Of a stretch of 64,000 nucleotides of DNA, positions 37,770 to 47,608 are shown piece after piece. The stretch is taken from contig CAZJAZ010000006.1 of the NCBI GenBank assembly GCA_964544305.1, positions 1 through 64,000 on the forward strand, read 5' to 3'. The position numbers and the translations under genes are program-made. Numbering within the stretch: position 1 is the first letter of the stretch; every line of letters starts with the position of its first letter. Under the pieces are notes generated by a model that saw nothing but the letters and a program-made list of their open reading frames with translations, was not told the origin of the DNA and ran no database searches. Source of the stretch: JAFDWI01 sp964544305 (lineage in GTDB: Bacteria > Actinomycetota > Acidimicrobiia > Acidimicrobiales > Iamiaceae).

Positions 37770-40084
37770 ACCTTTTCCAATGGCGCCCATGCCAGTAGCA
37801 GTTGTTTCTCGCCTTTGCTCGCGAAATGCACTCGTGCTTCGGCTTTGTCACCAGCGCCCTGCACGGCAATCACGACACCCTCGCCGAACGTGGGGTGCAC
37901 GACGTCATCGCCAACGGCGAGCCCGATCGCTTCCGAGCCGCTGCGGTTTGGCCCCGTCGGACGCAAGTCACGTTCCGGCGATTGCGAACGTCGCTCACGG
38001 TTCCCTCTCTGACGAGACGATTCGATCTGGCGGTAGTCACTCCATGACGAAGAACGACGCGAACCTCCATCAACTTGTTGCACCAATCCGTCTGGTATTT
38101 CTCCAATAAAACGGCTCGGCGGGTTGTACTGGGTTGATCCCCACAACGTTCGTGCCCACGCATGGGTCAGGATGAGACGCTCTCGGGCACGGGTAATTCC
38201 CACATAGGCCAGCCGCCGTTCTTCTTCAAGTTCACGCGGTTCACCCAACGCTCGAATGTGCGGGAATACACCATCTTCCATACCGATCAGAAACACGACG
38301 GGAAACTCAAGACCCTTCGCGGCGTGCAGCGTCATCAACAAGGTTTGACTTGCGTCCGAATCCACCGCGTCAGGCAATTGGTCCGTGTCAGCAACGAGTG
38401 AAACTTGTTCGAGAAAACCGTCAACCGTTTCAAAGGATCGGGCCGTTCCAACCAGCTCCGCCAAGTTTTCTAAACGTCCGTCGGCTTCGACGCTATGTTC
38501 CGCGACAAGCTCATCGGTGTACCCGCTTTGTTGTAGTGCATGTTCGATCAGCGCGGCCGGTCCCCGTTCAGCCTGAGCGCCAAGATCATCAAGAAACGCG
38601 ATGAACTCGGTGATTGCTTTTGGTGCCCGACCAGACAGTCCAACTTCTTCGACACGCCGTAATCCTTGCGCAAAATCGACGCCATGTAAGCGACACCAGG
38701 CTTCGATCTTGCCAACACTTGTGTCGCCAATTCCACGCTTTGGCACGTTCAAGATTCGTTTGATTGAGACCTCGTCGGCCGGGTTGACGACCGCGCGCAC
38801 ATAGGCCAGCGCGTCTTTGACCTCTCGCCGATCGTAAAAGCGAGTGCCCCCAATCACCCGATATGGCACACCACCGCGGAATAGGGCCTCTTCAAGCGCT
38901 CGACTCTGCGAGTTCGTTCGATAGAACACAGCGACATCACCCCAGCGGTATTTGCCGTCGCGGTGCAGATTTGCGATCCGATTCGCAATCCACTGGGCTT
39001 CATCATCTTCGCTCTCGGCCTGATAACGCAGGATTGGTTCACCCGCACCCCCATCGGTCCACAATTCTTTGGGTGATCGGCCCACGTTGTTTGCAATTAC
39101 CGCATTGGCCGCGTCAAGAATCGTCTGCGTCGAACGGTAATTCTGGTCGAGCACGATGAGATCCCGGTCGGGAAAGGCACGGTCGAACTCCAAGATGTTG
39201 CGCACATCGGCACCTCGGAATCGATAGATCGACTGGTCCGAGTCCCCGACCACAAACACGTTGGAATGCGCCGCCCCCAGCAGACACACCAGTTCATTCT
39301 GGACCTTATTGGTGTCTTGATATTCGTCAACGAGAATATGCGTGAAGCGCTGTTGGTAGTGCGCTAAGACATCAGGACATTGCCGAAAGAGCCGGACCGT
39401 GTTGACCAAAAGGTCATCAAAATCCATGGCACCAGCCGCCCCAAGACGCCGCTGATATTCCCGATATACGTCGGCAACCCGCTGAGTGATTGGATCGTCA
39501 GCCATTGCAGCGAGTTCGTCGGGCCCAACATCATCATTTTTTGCCGCACTAATACGGGCGTGCACGTTACGGGGCGGGAAGCGCTTCGCGTCATGATTCA
39601 TTTCACGCAATATGTATCCGATGAGTCGCTGTGCATCGGACTGGTCGTAAATCGTGAAACTCGTGGGGAAATCAAGTTGCGCGGCATCCCGACGCAAGAT
39701 TCGAACGCATGCCGAATGAAACGTCGATACCCACATTTTCTCTGCCACCGGACCCACCAACTCAGCCACGCGCTCTTTCATTTCTTGCGCGGCCTTGTTG
39801 GTAAAGGTGATGGCCAGAATCGCGAACGGCGACACTCCTTGTGCATCAATCAGATGAGCGATTCGCCGAGTGAGCACCCGGGTCTTGCCTGAACCCGCAC
39901 CGGCAATGACAAGGGCCGGACCCGACTCGTGTCGAACAGCAGCGGCCTGAATCGGATTCAATCCCTCATTCAAATCACGATGGTTGCCACGCAGCTTCGG
40001 GTCGATGCCGGGGCCATTTGTCGCGGTGTACGGGGGATCAAACTCGGGGTCACTCACCCGTCTTAGGCTACCGAGCGCGCCCAT
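37766..40084 (-). CDS. pcrA: ATP-dependent DNA helicase, UvrD/PcrA type
   Basis: A 772-residue superfamily 1A helicase for repair and replication-conflict resolution. Motif I is AGAGSGKTRVLTRR, motif II is ILVDEYQDTNKVQ, motif IV YRTNSQSRALE, motif V LLMTLHAAKGLEFPVVFL, and motif VI RRLAYVGITRARERL. The C-terminal tail has an arginine-serine-rich linker followed by a small beta-domain starting AVGDDVVHPTFGEGVV, which in PcrA contacts RNA polymerase. The ATG at 40084 was chosen; TTG at 40105 and GTG at 40057 are alternatives. It is divergent from the YbhN-type gene. Confidence 0.95.
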   Translation of the reverse strand: MGALGSLRRVSDPEFDPPYTATNGPGIDPKLRGNHRDLNEGLNPIQAAAVRHESGPALVIAGAGSGKTRVLTRRIAHLIDAQGVSPFAILAITFTNKAAQEMKERVAELVGPVAEKMWVSTFHSACVRILRRDAAQLDFPTSFTIYDQSDAQRLIGYILREMNHDAKRFPPRNVHARISAAKNDDVGPDELAAMADDPITQRVADVYREYQRRLGAAGAMDFDDLLVNTVRLFRQCPDVLAHYQQRFTHILVDEYQDTNKVQNELVCLLGAAHSNVFVVGDSDQSIYRFRGADVRNILEFDRAFPDRDLIVLDQNYRSTQTILDAANAVIANNVGRSPKELWTDGGAGEPILRYQAESEDDEAQWIANRIANLHRDGKYRWGDVAVFYRTNSQSRALEEALFRGGVPYRVIGGTRFYDRREVKDALAYVRAVVNPADEVSIKRILNVPKRGIGDTSVGKIEAWCRLHGVDFAQGLRRVEEVGLSGRAPKAITEFIAFLDDLGAQAERGPAALIEHALQQSGYTDELVAEHSVEADGRLENLAELVGTARSFETVDGFLEQVSLVADTDQLPDAVDSDASQTLLMTLHAAKGLEFPVVFLIGMEDGVFPHIRALGEPRELEEERRLAYVGITRARERLILTHAWARTLWGSTQYNPPSRFIGEIPDGLVQQVDGGSRRSSSWSDYRQIESSRQRGNRERRSQSPERDLRPTGPNRSGSEAIGLAVGDDVVHPTFGEGVVIAVQGAGDKAEARVHFASKGEKQLLLAWAPLEKV

Positions 40085-40123
40085 GCCACCAATGAGTGGG
40101 TTCAACCACGTAGCGTATCTGAG

Positions 40124-41317
40124 GTGTCCAGCGGGCAGAATTGGGAGGTGACGTCTCCAGACGATGCTGAGTTGGTTGACATGAGCCTTAAGTCAACCAA
40201 CGAAGAGACGTCGCTGGACGACAAAACGGTCGACAATTCTCGTCGGGCAAAAACCAAGCGGCGTATTCGTCGCGGCGTGTTATTGCTCATCATGTTGATC
40301 GTCTTCAACTACCTGGTACTGCCACAACTCGCCGGCGCTCGTGAAGCGCTTGAAACGCTTTCTCATGTTCGCTGGTGGCTGCTTATCGCCGGAGTCGGCC
40401 TCCAGCTCGCCGCGCTCGCCGCCTATACCCAGTTGACGATGGCGGCACTCGGGGGCACCCGACACAATCGTCCAATCGGCTTTTTCACGCTGTTGCGCAT
40501 TCAGCTCGCCGCTAAGTCAGTGACAAATCTGGTGCCAGGAGGAAGCGCGACCGGATCCGCGTTGTCGTACCGGTTGATGATCGCGTCAGGACTGACCGGC
40601 ACGGAAACCGGGTTTGCACTCGCCACCGTTGGGCTTGGCTCTGCGGTCGTATTGAACCTGATGTTGGGTGTGGCACTGATTGTGTCCATTCCTCGCTCTG
40701 GCTTCCAACCGGCCTACGTAACCGCGGCCATTGTCGGCGCGCTCGCCATAGGGCTCGCCACCCTCTTGGTGCTGTTGTTGATGAAAGGCGAAGGCCCACT
40801 CGATCGCATTGTGCGGTCAATCGCCCGTAAAACACCCCGTGTCGATCCTGATGAAGCATCCGACGTGCTGGCGCGTATTGTTGCCCAGCTGCGAACAATC
40901 GCCGAACGTCCCGATGTGATTCGACGCGGTCTTGGTTGGGCAATGGCGAACTGGATGTTTGATGCGCTTTCGCTGTGGGTGTTCCTTTCGGCATTCGGCC
41001 ACCGGGTGCAGATTGATTCGCTACTGGTCGCCTTTGGTATCGCGAACGTCCTCGCGGTCATTCCATTGACTCCAGGCGGCCTTGGTGTTGTCGAAGCGGT
41101 GCTCACGTCAACGCTCGTCGGTTTTGGTGTGCCGAGTGGCGCCGCGACGGTGAGCGTGGTCACGTACCGGATCGCCCAGTTTTGGTTGCCAATTCCACTC
41201 GGTGCGATGTCGTATTTGTCCCTCAAGATTTGGCCGGGTGGTTCAACTCGCGGTTCGCGACGACAACACCTTGGCGAACTTGCAGAAGAAGTATTTGGCC
41301 CTCATTCACCTGATTGA
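40124..41317 (+). CDS. Flippase-like membrane protein of the YbhN/LPG-synthase-TM family
   Basis: A 397-residue polytopic protein with a 45-residue polar N-terminus and about eight transmembrane helices. The NLVPGGSATGSALSYRLM segment and VIPLTPGGLGVVEAVL are the family signatures of UPF0104, the membrane part of lysylphosphatidylglycerol synthases. No catalytic transferase domain is attached, so lipid flipping is an inference. The GTG at 40124 is the longest start; GTG at 40148 and ATG at 40181 are alternatives, the last being closest to the membrane part. It overlaps the convergent lipoprotein by 16 bases. Confidence 0.85.
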   Translation: MSSGQNWEVTSPDDAELVDMSLKSTNEETSLDDKTVDNSRRAKTKRRIRRGVLLLIMLIVFNYLVLPQLAGAREALETLSHVRWWLLIAGVGLQLAALAAYTQLTMAALGGTRHNRPIGFFTLLRIQLAAKSVTNLVPGGSATGSALSYRLMIASGLTGTETGFALATVGLGSAVVLNLMLGVALIVSIPRSGFQPAYVTAAIVGALAIGLATLLVLLLMKGEGPLDRIVRSIARKTPRVDPDEASDVLARIVAQLRTIAERPDVIRRGLGWAMANWMFDALSLWVFLSAFGHRVQIDSLLVAFGIANVLAVIPLTPGGLGVVEAVLTSTLVGFGVPSGAATVSVVTYRIAQFWLPIPLGAMSYLSLKIWPGGSTRGSRRQHLGELAEEVFGPHSPD

Positions 41318-42012
41318 TGCGGCGCCGCCACACTTGACGTTGAAGACGTCGACGATTGCGTCGTACCCGTCGCACCATGAGCCGGGCAACGAGCCGCGAT
41401 TTCGCCACGCACGAGTGATGAACCTGAAGCTGCGGTCGTGGTTGTTGGATCACCGACAACTGCGGCATCGACTGGGCCAAACGAGCCGCTGGCCTCATAG
41501 CGATCAGCAATTCGGTTAATGAGCTGCGTTGACTTGGTGTCATCAAAAATGTCGTGCCATTTTTGCTGCCCAATGATGCGTGCTCGTTGTGCTTTCAGGC
41601 CCAACACTTCACCGTCGCCTTGCATCCGAATCATGGCGGTGTCGGTGATCGTAGGAACGGACCGGCTTTTACCCACAAACTCACTCCGATAACGGGTAAG
41701 GCTGACCGCCGCAAGCTTCCCGCCAGTCGTGAAGTTTGCGTACACACCAAAAATGCGCGTGCTTCCTTCCGGGTCGCTCTTGACCGGCCCCGTCGCACAG
41801 ATCACGCTGTCAAAAGCGTAACGATTCGTACCCAGCTGCACATATCCTTGCCCCGGCTCCAAAGGATTGATGAGATATTTGCTGGACGTACTCGGTGGCG
41901 AATCACCCGCAGTTGGATTCGAGCCTGCGCAACTACTACTCACCACGGCGACCATGCCTAGTGCCAGACAAATGGCAACGAATCGACGGACACGTTGAAC
42001 TATTCGGTTCAT
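41302..42012 (-). CDS. Hypothetical lipoprotein
   Basis: A 236-residue protein with a basic leader, a hydrophobic stretch and the lipobox VSSSC at about residue 27. A Thr/Ser-rich linker follows, then a domain of about 130 residues and a Thr/Ser-rich C-terminal tail. No family is recognised. The ATG at 42012 gives the signal peptide; another ATG at 42033 would lengthen the leader. It lies 34 bases after the NlpC/P60 gene on the same strand. Confidence 0.7.
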   Translation of the reverse strand: MNRIVQRVRRFVAICLALGMVAVVSSSCAGSNPTAGDSPPSTSSKYLINPLEPGQGYVQLGTNRYAFDSVICATGPVKSDPEGSTRIFGVYANFTTGGKLAAVSLTRYRSEFVGKSRSVPTITDTAMIRMQGDGEVLGLKAQRARIIGQQKWHDIFDDTKSTQLINRIADRYEASGSFGPVDAAVVGDPTTTTAASGSSLVRGEIAARCPAHGATGTTQSSTSSTSSVAAPHQSGE

Positions 42013-42046
42013 GACGTCGATTCTGCTCTGCATTCGGTTCTTTGCA

Positions 42047-43387
42047 TCAACCCGGCCGAGCCGCGCCAATCCACGACCAATAACCCGACATGTTGACCGT
42101 GCCATATTTGACAACGGTCGTGTGGTTTGGGGCGTGAATAACCTGACCGCCGCCAACGTAAATGGAAACGTGGGAGATGGTCGTCGATGACGAGCCGTAG
42201 AACACGAGGTCACCAGGCTGGAGTTGGCCAAGTGCAACATGTGGGGCGCTGTCGTATTGCATCTGTGCTGAGTGATAGAGGTACACGCCAGCCTGCGCCC
42301 ATGCATAGAGCGTCAAGCCGGAACAGTCGAAACCTTTCACGCCAGCGCCCGGGCCGAAACCATAGCTGGGCCCCGATGCGGTGCCCCCGCCCCATGAATA
42401 GGGGACACCAAGCTGGCTGATCGCTGCGCTTACCGCGGTCTGTCCCTTCCCGGTTGCCGGTGGCGGCGGGGCAATCGGCGGGGGCGCGACCACGGGAGGG
42501 GCGGTGGTTGGTGGCGTCGTTGAAGGTGTCGGTCCGGTCGCCGGCCGCGTTGTTGGGGGCGAGCCCGGACGCGTGGACGAGGGAGACCCCGGTCGAGTCG
42601 TTGCGGGGGCGTCCGTCACTGCACCGGTATTCGCACCTTGCGTTCCGAGTGGTTCGGCGCTCGTGAGACCAACTTGTTGCTGGGTCGCTGCTTGTTGTGC
42701 GGCAGCAGCCTGAGCTGCAGCAATTTCGGCTTGGCGTTGTGCAACCGCTTTGGCAAGCTTCCCGTTGATACTGGACTGCAATCGTTGCTGCTCGGCGATG
42801 AGTTCGGTCGCCTGGCGTTGCTGTACTTCGAGATCGGCGGCCAGTCGGCGCTCGGCTTGCGTTGCTGCGTCAAGTGACCGCACGAGGTCATCGTTGACTT
42901 CTTGCGCCGCTTGGAGATCATCGACAACCTGTTGACGGTCACCGATACGGATGGTTGCGTAGCCATTGCGTCGACTGAGTTCAAGTTGCTTGCCGTCAAG
43001 CGCCATCGAAAGCGCGTCACCTTCGGTAACACCGACATAGGCAGACAGCGCATACTTCGCTGCATCGGACTTGCGAGCGGCGAGTTCGCGTCCAGCTTTT
43101 CGTGACCGACGTTCAATGTCGGCTTTTTGTTCCGCAAGTTGGCTACGACGAACTTGTGACTGATTGAAACGTTCGCCGAGTTCCCCAAGCTGGTTTTGGA
43201 GACTGTTGAGTTGTAGGGCAATGTGATTGGCACGAGCCTGCAGGTCCGTGACCTCATCCGCACCGGCTGGCGTAATCCCAATGAACGGCAATAAGAGAAG
43301 CGTCACCGTGCACGCCGCAAGCCCGCGTCGAGTCAACCGCACGTGGCCCGAATTACGTTGCATGGCACTGCGTGACGATGTGTGCAT
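42047..43387 (-). CDS. Secreted NlpC/P60 peptidoglycan hydrolase
   Basis: A 446-residue secreted protein. Residues 1-43 are a signal peptide, residues 45-240 form a long coiled coil, 240-320 is a Pro/Thr-rich linker with repeats of TTRPGSP, and 320-446 is the NlpC/P60 domain. Catalytic residues are visible: Cys in GFDCSGLTLYAW, His in TISHVSIYVGGG and a second His in VIHAPNHTT. This is the RipA/RipC type of cell-separation endopeptidase. The ATG at 43387 has GAAGG upstream. The next lipoprotein follows after 34 bases. Confidence 0.93.
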   Translation of the reverse strand: MHTSSRSAMQRNSGHVRLTRRGLAACTVTLLLLPFIGITPAGADEVTDLQARANHIALQLNSLQNQLGELGERFNQSQVRRSQLAEQKADIERRSRKAGRELAARKSDAAKYALSAYVGVTEGDALSMALDGKQLELSRRNGYATIRIGDRQQVVDDLQAAQEVNDDLVRSLDAATQAERRLAADLEVQQRQATELIAEQQRLQSSINGKLAKAVAQRQAEIAAAQAAAAQQAATQQQVGLTSAEPLGTQGANTGAVTDAPATTRPGSPSSTRPGSPPTTRPATGPTPSTTPPTTAPPVVAPPPIAPPPPATGKGQTAVSAAISQLGVPYSWGGGTASGPSYGFGPGAGVKGFDCSGLTLYAWAQAGVYLYHSAQMQYDSAPHVALGQLQPGDLVFYGSSSTTISHVSIYVGGGQVIHAPNHTTVVKYGTVNMSGYWSWIGAARPG

Positions 43388-43528
43388 CGTGCACCTTCTT
43401 TGATCGGTGAAACCATCTGATCAAAAGGATCAAAATGGCCCGGTGGTACCTATCGACCAATTTCGGAGAAACTTCAAGGGTGTAATGCACGCACCAAAAC
43501 AAACCCTTGACAGGACTTGCAGTCGATG

Positions 43529-44254
43529 CTAGTTGGCGTCATCAACTCTTAAGGTGAATGCGTCAACAATCGCCTCAATGACGCAGCCCAGCAAGTTCCA
43601 CTGTTGTGCAGCGCGTTGTGTCTTGGTGACATCGTTTGAATCGCCGTTTGCGACGCGCTCGATTGCGTTTACTTCAAACGTGTCGCCAAACAACAGGACT
43701 TGTGCAAGTCCAAACGTTTGTGCCTCGACCGCGGTCGCCAACATCTCAACGGTCAATGGAGGCCGCATGACGCGACCTTCACGCTCCATCACCGTTGCGT
43801 AGGCTTTGGTGAGCGCTCGAATGTACGCGTCTTGATTATTGCGGTACGCCTCACGCAGTTCTTCGTCGCGGGACGCCGCAAGCCACATCGCGGTATGTCT
43901 GATCAACTCAGGCGATTCGAGCATTTCCTTGGCGTTATGGAGCGCCCCGACCCGAATCTCTTCCCGAAAGTCAGCGATTGGTGTCGGGTCCGCCGCCATT
44001 GCCGACAATCGTTTGATGCGTTCGTCAAGGGCGTCTCGCTCGCTGACGGCATAGCGCAAGAGGTCAACTCGGAATTCTTCCTGGGTCGGCCAAATTTTAT
44101 AACCGGAACCCGCGGTGCCAAGCCCAGCATGGCGACACGCGTCAATCAGCGAAATCGCCTCGACATGAAACTGGTAATCGCTTTGAGCAAGCAGGTCGAG
44201 TCCCGCTGCAAGAATAAGATCTCTCGTTTGATCAAGTGATCGACGTGTCGCCAT
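43529..44254 (-). CDS. TetR-type transcriptional regulator (atypical HTH)
   Basis: A 241-residue protein whose first 60 residues look like a TetR DNA-binding domain (TRDLILAAGLDLLAQSDYQF and SGYKIWPTQEEFRVDLLRYA) and whose remainder is helical as in ligand-binding domains. The recognition helix is less canonical than in most TetR proteins, so confidence is moderate. The ATG at 44254 has GAGG 5 bases upstream. The ligand and target are unknown; divergent from the FKBP gene. Confidence 0.75.
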   Translation of the reverse strand: MATRRSLDQTRDLILAAGLDLLAQSDYQFHVEAISLIDACRHAGLGTAGSGYKIWPTQEEFRVDLLRYAVSERDALDERIKRLSAMAADPTPIADFREEIRVGALHNAKEMLESPELIRHTAMWLAASRDEELREAYRNNQDAYIRALTKAYATVMEREGRVMRPPLTVEMLATAVEAQTFGLAQVLLFGDTFEVNAIERVANGDSNDVTKTQRAAQQWNLLGCVIEAIVDAFTLRVDDAN

Positions 44255-44402
44255 CGCAGCCTCACAAAATAGTGAAATTGCCCTCGCTTCTATTGTGCCA
44301 CGCGGCTCATTCGAAACTCCATCCGCCAAATACACGTTGGTGCAGTGCCCACAAGCGACAACCGGATTCTCCGTCAAGAGGTTCTGCTCGAGAGTCGGTT
44401 AC

Positions 44403-44408
44403 TACGCT
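44403..44408 (+). promoter_or_regulatory. Possible -10 element for a leaderless FKBP mRNA
   Basis: TACGCT ends 6 bases before the FKBP ATG at 44415, and no ribosome binding site is seen upstream of it. That spacing would place the transcription start at or next to the A of ATG, giving a leaderless message as is common in actinobacteria. No good -35 box is seen. This is inference from one short match. Confidence 0.3.
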
Positions 44409-44414
44409 GTACAA

Positions 44415-44783
44415 ATGACAAAACCCGAAGTTACGATTCCAAACGACACCGCTCCAGACAATCTCGTCGTGGAAGACTTGATCGGCGGCGATGGCGAAAC
44501 GGCTTCGGCCGGTCAGAACGTTGAAGTGCATTACGTGGGTGTTGCATGGTCGAACGGAAAGCAGTTCGATGCATCGTGGGACCGAGGTGACACGTTTGAA
44601 TTTCGTCTCGGTGCCGGCCAGGTTATTGCTGGGTGGGATCAAGGCGTTGAAGGAATGTGCGTCGGGGGACGTCGTCGTCTCACGATCCCGCCACATCTTG
44701 GCTACGGCGCGCAAGGGGCGGGCGGAGTCATCGCCCCAAATGAGACCCTCGTGTTTGTGGTGGATCTCATCGGTGTGCACTGA
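44415..44783 (+). CDS. FKBP-type peptidyl-prolyl isomerase
   Basis: A 122-residue single-domain isomerase. It has VEVHYVGVAWSNGKQFDASW, GAGQVIAGWDQGVEGM, RRRLTIPPHLGYGAQG and the C-terminal LVFVVDLI, all FKBP core elements with the aromatic pocket. There is no signal peptide, so it is cytosolic. The ATG at 44415 is used; the longer open frame upstream has no FKBP homology. The gene converges on the BPI-like lipoprotein gene with two palindromes between. Confidence 0.92.
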   Translation: MTKPEVTIPNDTAPDNLVVEDLIGGDGETASAGQNVEVHYVGVAWSNGKQFDASWDRGDTFEFRLGAGQVIAGWDQGVEGMCVGGRRRLTIPPHLGYGAQGAGGVIAPNETLVFVVDLIGVH

Positions 44784-44795
44784 TTAGAGAAGCGA

Positions 44796-44832
44796 TGTGT
44801 CAGTTCGTAGTCGAAGACTTCGAACTGACACA
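44796..44832. repeat. Hairpin upstream of palindrome 3
   Basis: Arms TGTGTCAGTTCG (44796-44807) and CGAACTGACACA (44821-44832) are perfect complements over 12 bp. Within the loop AGTC and GACT pair further after one mismatch. It abuts palindrome 3 with no gap. It lies between the FKBP and lipoprotein genes, which converge, so a bidirectional terminator role fits. Its arms do not share the consensus of the other palindromes. Confidence 0.75.
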
Positions 44833-44885
44833 CGGTACTTGTCGCAGTACGCGTCGCATAGCGACGCGTACTGCGACAAGTACCG
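44833..44885. repeat. Long palindrome 3, 25-bp perfect stem, ATA loop
   Basis: Arms 44833-44857 and 44861-44885 are perfectly complementary, the loop is ATA. The left arm begins CGGTACTTGTCGCAGTACGC, matching the CGGAACTTGTCGCAG of palindromes 1 and 2 except for base 4 and its pairing partner, which change together. It lies in the 110-base space between two converging genes. No T-run follows. Confidence 0.88.
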
Positions 44886-44893
44886 GTATTGCG

Positions 44894-47488
44894 CTACGAC
44901 AACGGTGTCAATTTGATGGAGCCGTAATGCCCATCGGAGGTGATGTCCCGGTTGCCTAGCCCCGGGTAGTCGCCTGCGGAGAAGCCATTTGCCAACGAAT
45001 CGTTCGCTCCAAACACAATCGCGCTCTCATTACCCGCTTGCGCCGGGCCAGCCGCGTTCGAATCCGACCACGCTTGCACATGGAAATGGAACGTCACGTG
45101 AATATTGTGCGTGCCGGATCCTTGCAAGAGAGCCGTTGATTCACCGGCGAACGGTTCATTGAATGTCGAACCTGACCAGCCACCCTGCCAGGGGGTTGTT
45201 TCATTCGGGTCAGCACCGACGCCATTTCCAACATCAAAGTGGAACGCTTGAATCGAGCCATCATCAAGCTGGAACGTCGCCTCAATCTTGGAAATATTGC
45301 TTTGCGCCCCGAAGCCCTCGTCGACGGCACGATGCGCCCCTCGAATAAGTGACGAAAAGTCGAGTTGCCACGCTTTGCCTGGCTCCGCGACGACTTGTGC
45401 GTCAATCTTGTAGCCGACGTTCGCCCCAACTATTGAGTCGTGAACGGTACAGCATGCGTCCGCTCCGATCATGCCTGCCAACTTGACGTTGACTTCATCG
45501 GGCGACACGGTCTTGCGAATACGATGACGCCACTCATACGAGTCAAGTGTGGGCTTGTCGACCGCATAATCAGCGTCGCTTTGATCGGTAACGGTCACAT
45601 TTGCCAAGTGCGTTGTCGGCGCCGGGTTTAGGTCGGCAAACAACGTCCAGTAGTTGGTGCCCGTCCGGTCGATCTCAAGCACGTTGATGTTCAGACCCAT
45701 AAACGCCGGCAACGGGAAGGCTCCAAAGCCTGCACCAAGGCTCGACACGAAGTTCGGGAAGAGTTGTGAGAAACTTGTTGTCGTGGCTGCCTCGTCGGCA
45801 CCGATCTCATTGGAGTTCACCCGGGTGACAACCTTGGCGGCCGGTGGTGGCGTGATCGTTGGTGCAAGTTTTCCTGTGGCCGCATCAAAACCCATCGCGA
45901 AGCCAAGCGGTGCGTCAACGCTGAGCGACAGCCACACCTTGTCGTGAGAATATCCGGAACTGTCGGTGATCGTTTGTATGAACTCAATCCGCAGATCAGG
46001 CAGGAACATTTCTGCGGGTTCGCCGTTTGGTCCGGCGGGGGCGTCGGTCAAGAACGGTGCCGCTTGCGGGTCAATCCGAATCTTCATTGGCGTGTCGGCC
46101 GGAAGCTTGGCGGTATCACCAAAAGCGGGCACAAGGAGCGACAAGATTGTTGACGTGACCGGCAAGGTCGATGTTCCAAGCGCAATCTGAGTCATGTCTT
46201 GATTCAGCAGACCACACTCGGTCATTGACGACAGCAACTGATTGAATGTTGACGTTGAAATAACCAGACCAAGTCCATAAGGAGTACCACCAACGGGCGT
46301 CGTGTCACCAAGCGTTGGATAGGTGCCAGGTACGTCCATGCTTGACGTGAAATCAGGTGCACCCGCTGGTGGTTTGCACTGTCCGGGTGCCGTACCAAAC
46401 GTCGTGGAAAAATCGGCGTTGGATCGGAAATCAATACCCGTGTCGGTTTCATTGATTTGCGTGAACGGAGCATCAAGTTTTGCTTGGACGGCATCACCAA
46501 CCGAACCGGCAACGGAGATGCCACCTAAGGCCGTCTCAATGGCATCGGCAACCGGTGAATCAAGCGGGCCTGAACCATCAGGATCTTTCAGTTTCTCAAC
46601 AAAACCCGATTGAATCGATCCAACGATTGCACCATTTGCCGCACTGTTAATGATCGAACCGATCAACACGGTAGACGGATCACACGGGCCAGAAATGAAA
46701 TCATAGCTCAGGCCGGTCGGGGTCACCGATGGTGTGCCAATCATGTTGACGTCGACCGTGTCTGCCGGGGTTCCGGGCGCCATATCGAATGTGGCGTCAA
46801 TTGCGGTTGACGGAATCTGCACTTCAAGCTTGCATGTGCCACTAATGAGCCCTGAAAGGTTCAAGGTCATACCCAAGTACAGATTCTTGACCGTGATTGC
46901 CGTTTTAATTCCTGTGCTTGTTGACGTGGTCGCAAGGTCAATAGATTCAGCGCCTGCTTCATACGCACGACCTTCGGTGATCGTGACGCCGCTTCCTGCA
47001 TCAACGTTGGACACGAGCAGCGAACCTGGTGGGATCATCGAAGCAATATCGAACGACGACGACGCTAACGAGTTGATGACCGGGCCAAGTCCGGTTAACC
47101 CATGGTTCGTGAAGTACATGCCGACACCACTTGGCGAATATTCGCCGTCATCAATTTTGGGGCCGTGAACGAGCGTTGATTTTTGGATGTAACGGTTGCC
47201 ATTCGGCGCCGTGTAGATCGAGGTCACCGGCGTGACATAGTTCGCTGTGTCAATCGGAATGTCGGCCGACCAATTCGTTGAACTAATCCATGTGCCTGTG
47301 ACTCCGTTGACGACAACGGTTCCTCCGGCCGGTGCCCCGGTTGGCAATTTTCCTGTGACCGTGGCCGTCGGGGTGTCGACAATCGTGCCCGCAGGCTGAT
47401 CCATGAAGTCAACTTGTGCGTCACAGCCAGCCAATAGCAGCGCGACAACAGCAAAGAGTGCTGCCTATTTTGTGGACTTTCGATTCAC
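44894..47488 (-). pseudogene. Large BPI-like lipoprotein with an in-frame TAG in the signal peptide
   Basis: The natural start is GTG at 47488 with a GGGAGAGAA ribosome binding site. It reads a basic n-region (NRKSTK), then TAG at 47467-47465 as codon 8, then a hydrophobic segment and the lipobox LLAGC. Everything after the stop is one open frame of about 857 codons, with codon use and Ser/Thr/Pro content like a normal exported protein, so the loss looks recent, or the base call is wrong, or TAG is read through. The body has BPI/LBP-like traits: the line GLVISTSTFNQLLSSMTEC resembles the BPI C-terminal domain, and a PLPAFMGLNINVLEIDRTGT segment follows. Lipid binding is inference. A TTG at 47434 is the next start but would give no signal peptide. 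Confidence 0.7.
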
Positions 47489-47608
47489 GATCTTCTCTCC
47501 CGAAGATGATTTGGGCCAGACATGTGGCTTTGGTCACGCCCAGACTAGTTGATGCAGGTTGTCTCTGCACGATCTAAACGCAGCATCAAGGCGAAGTCAT
47601 CCGTTCGT

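Noticed and set aside
43388..43528. Possible c-di-AMP (ydaO-type) riboswitch upstream of the NlpC/P60 gene
   Set aside because: Such switches are frequent before actinobacterial cell-wall hydrolases, but I could not find the conserved segments in this 141-base region.
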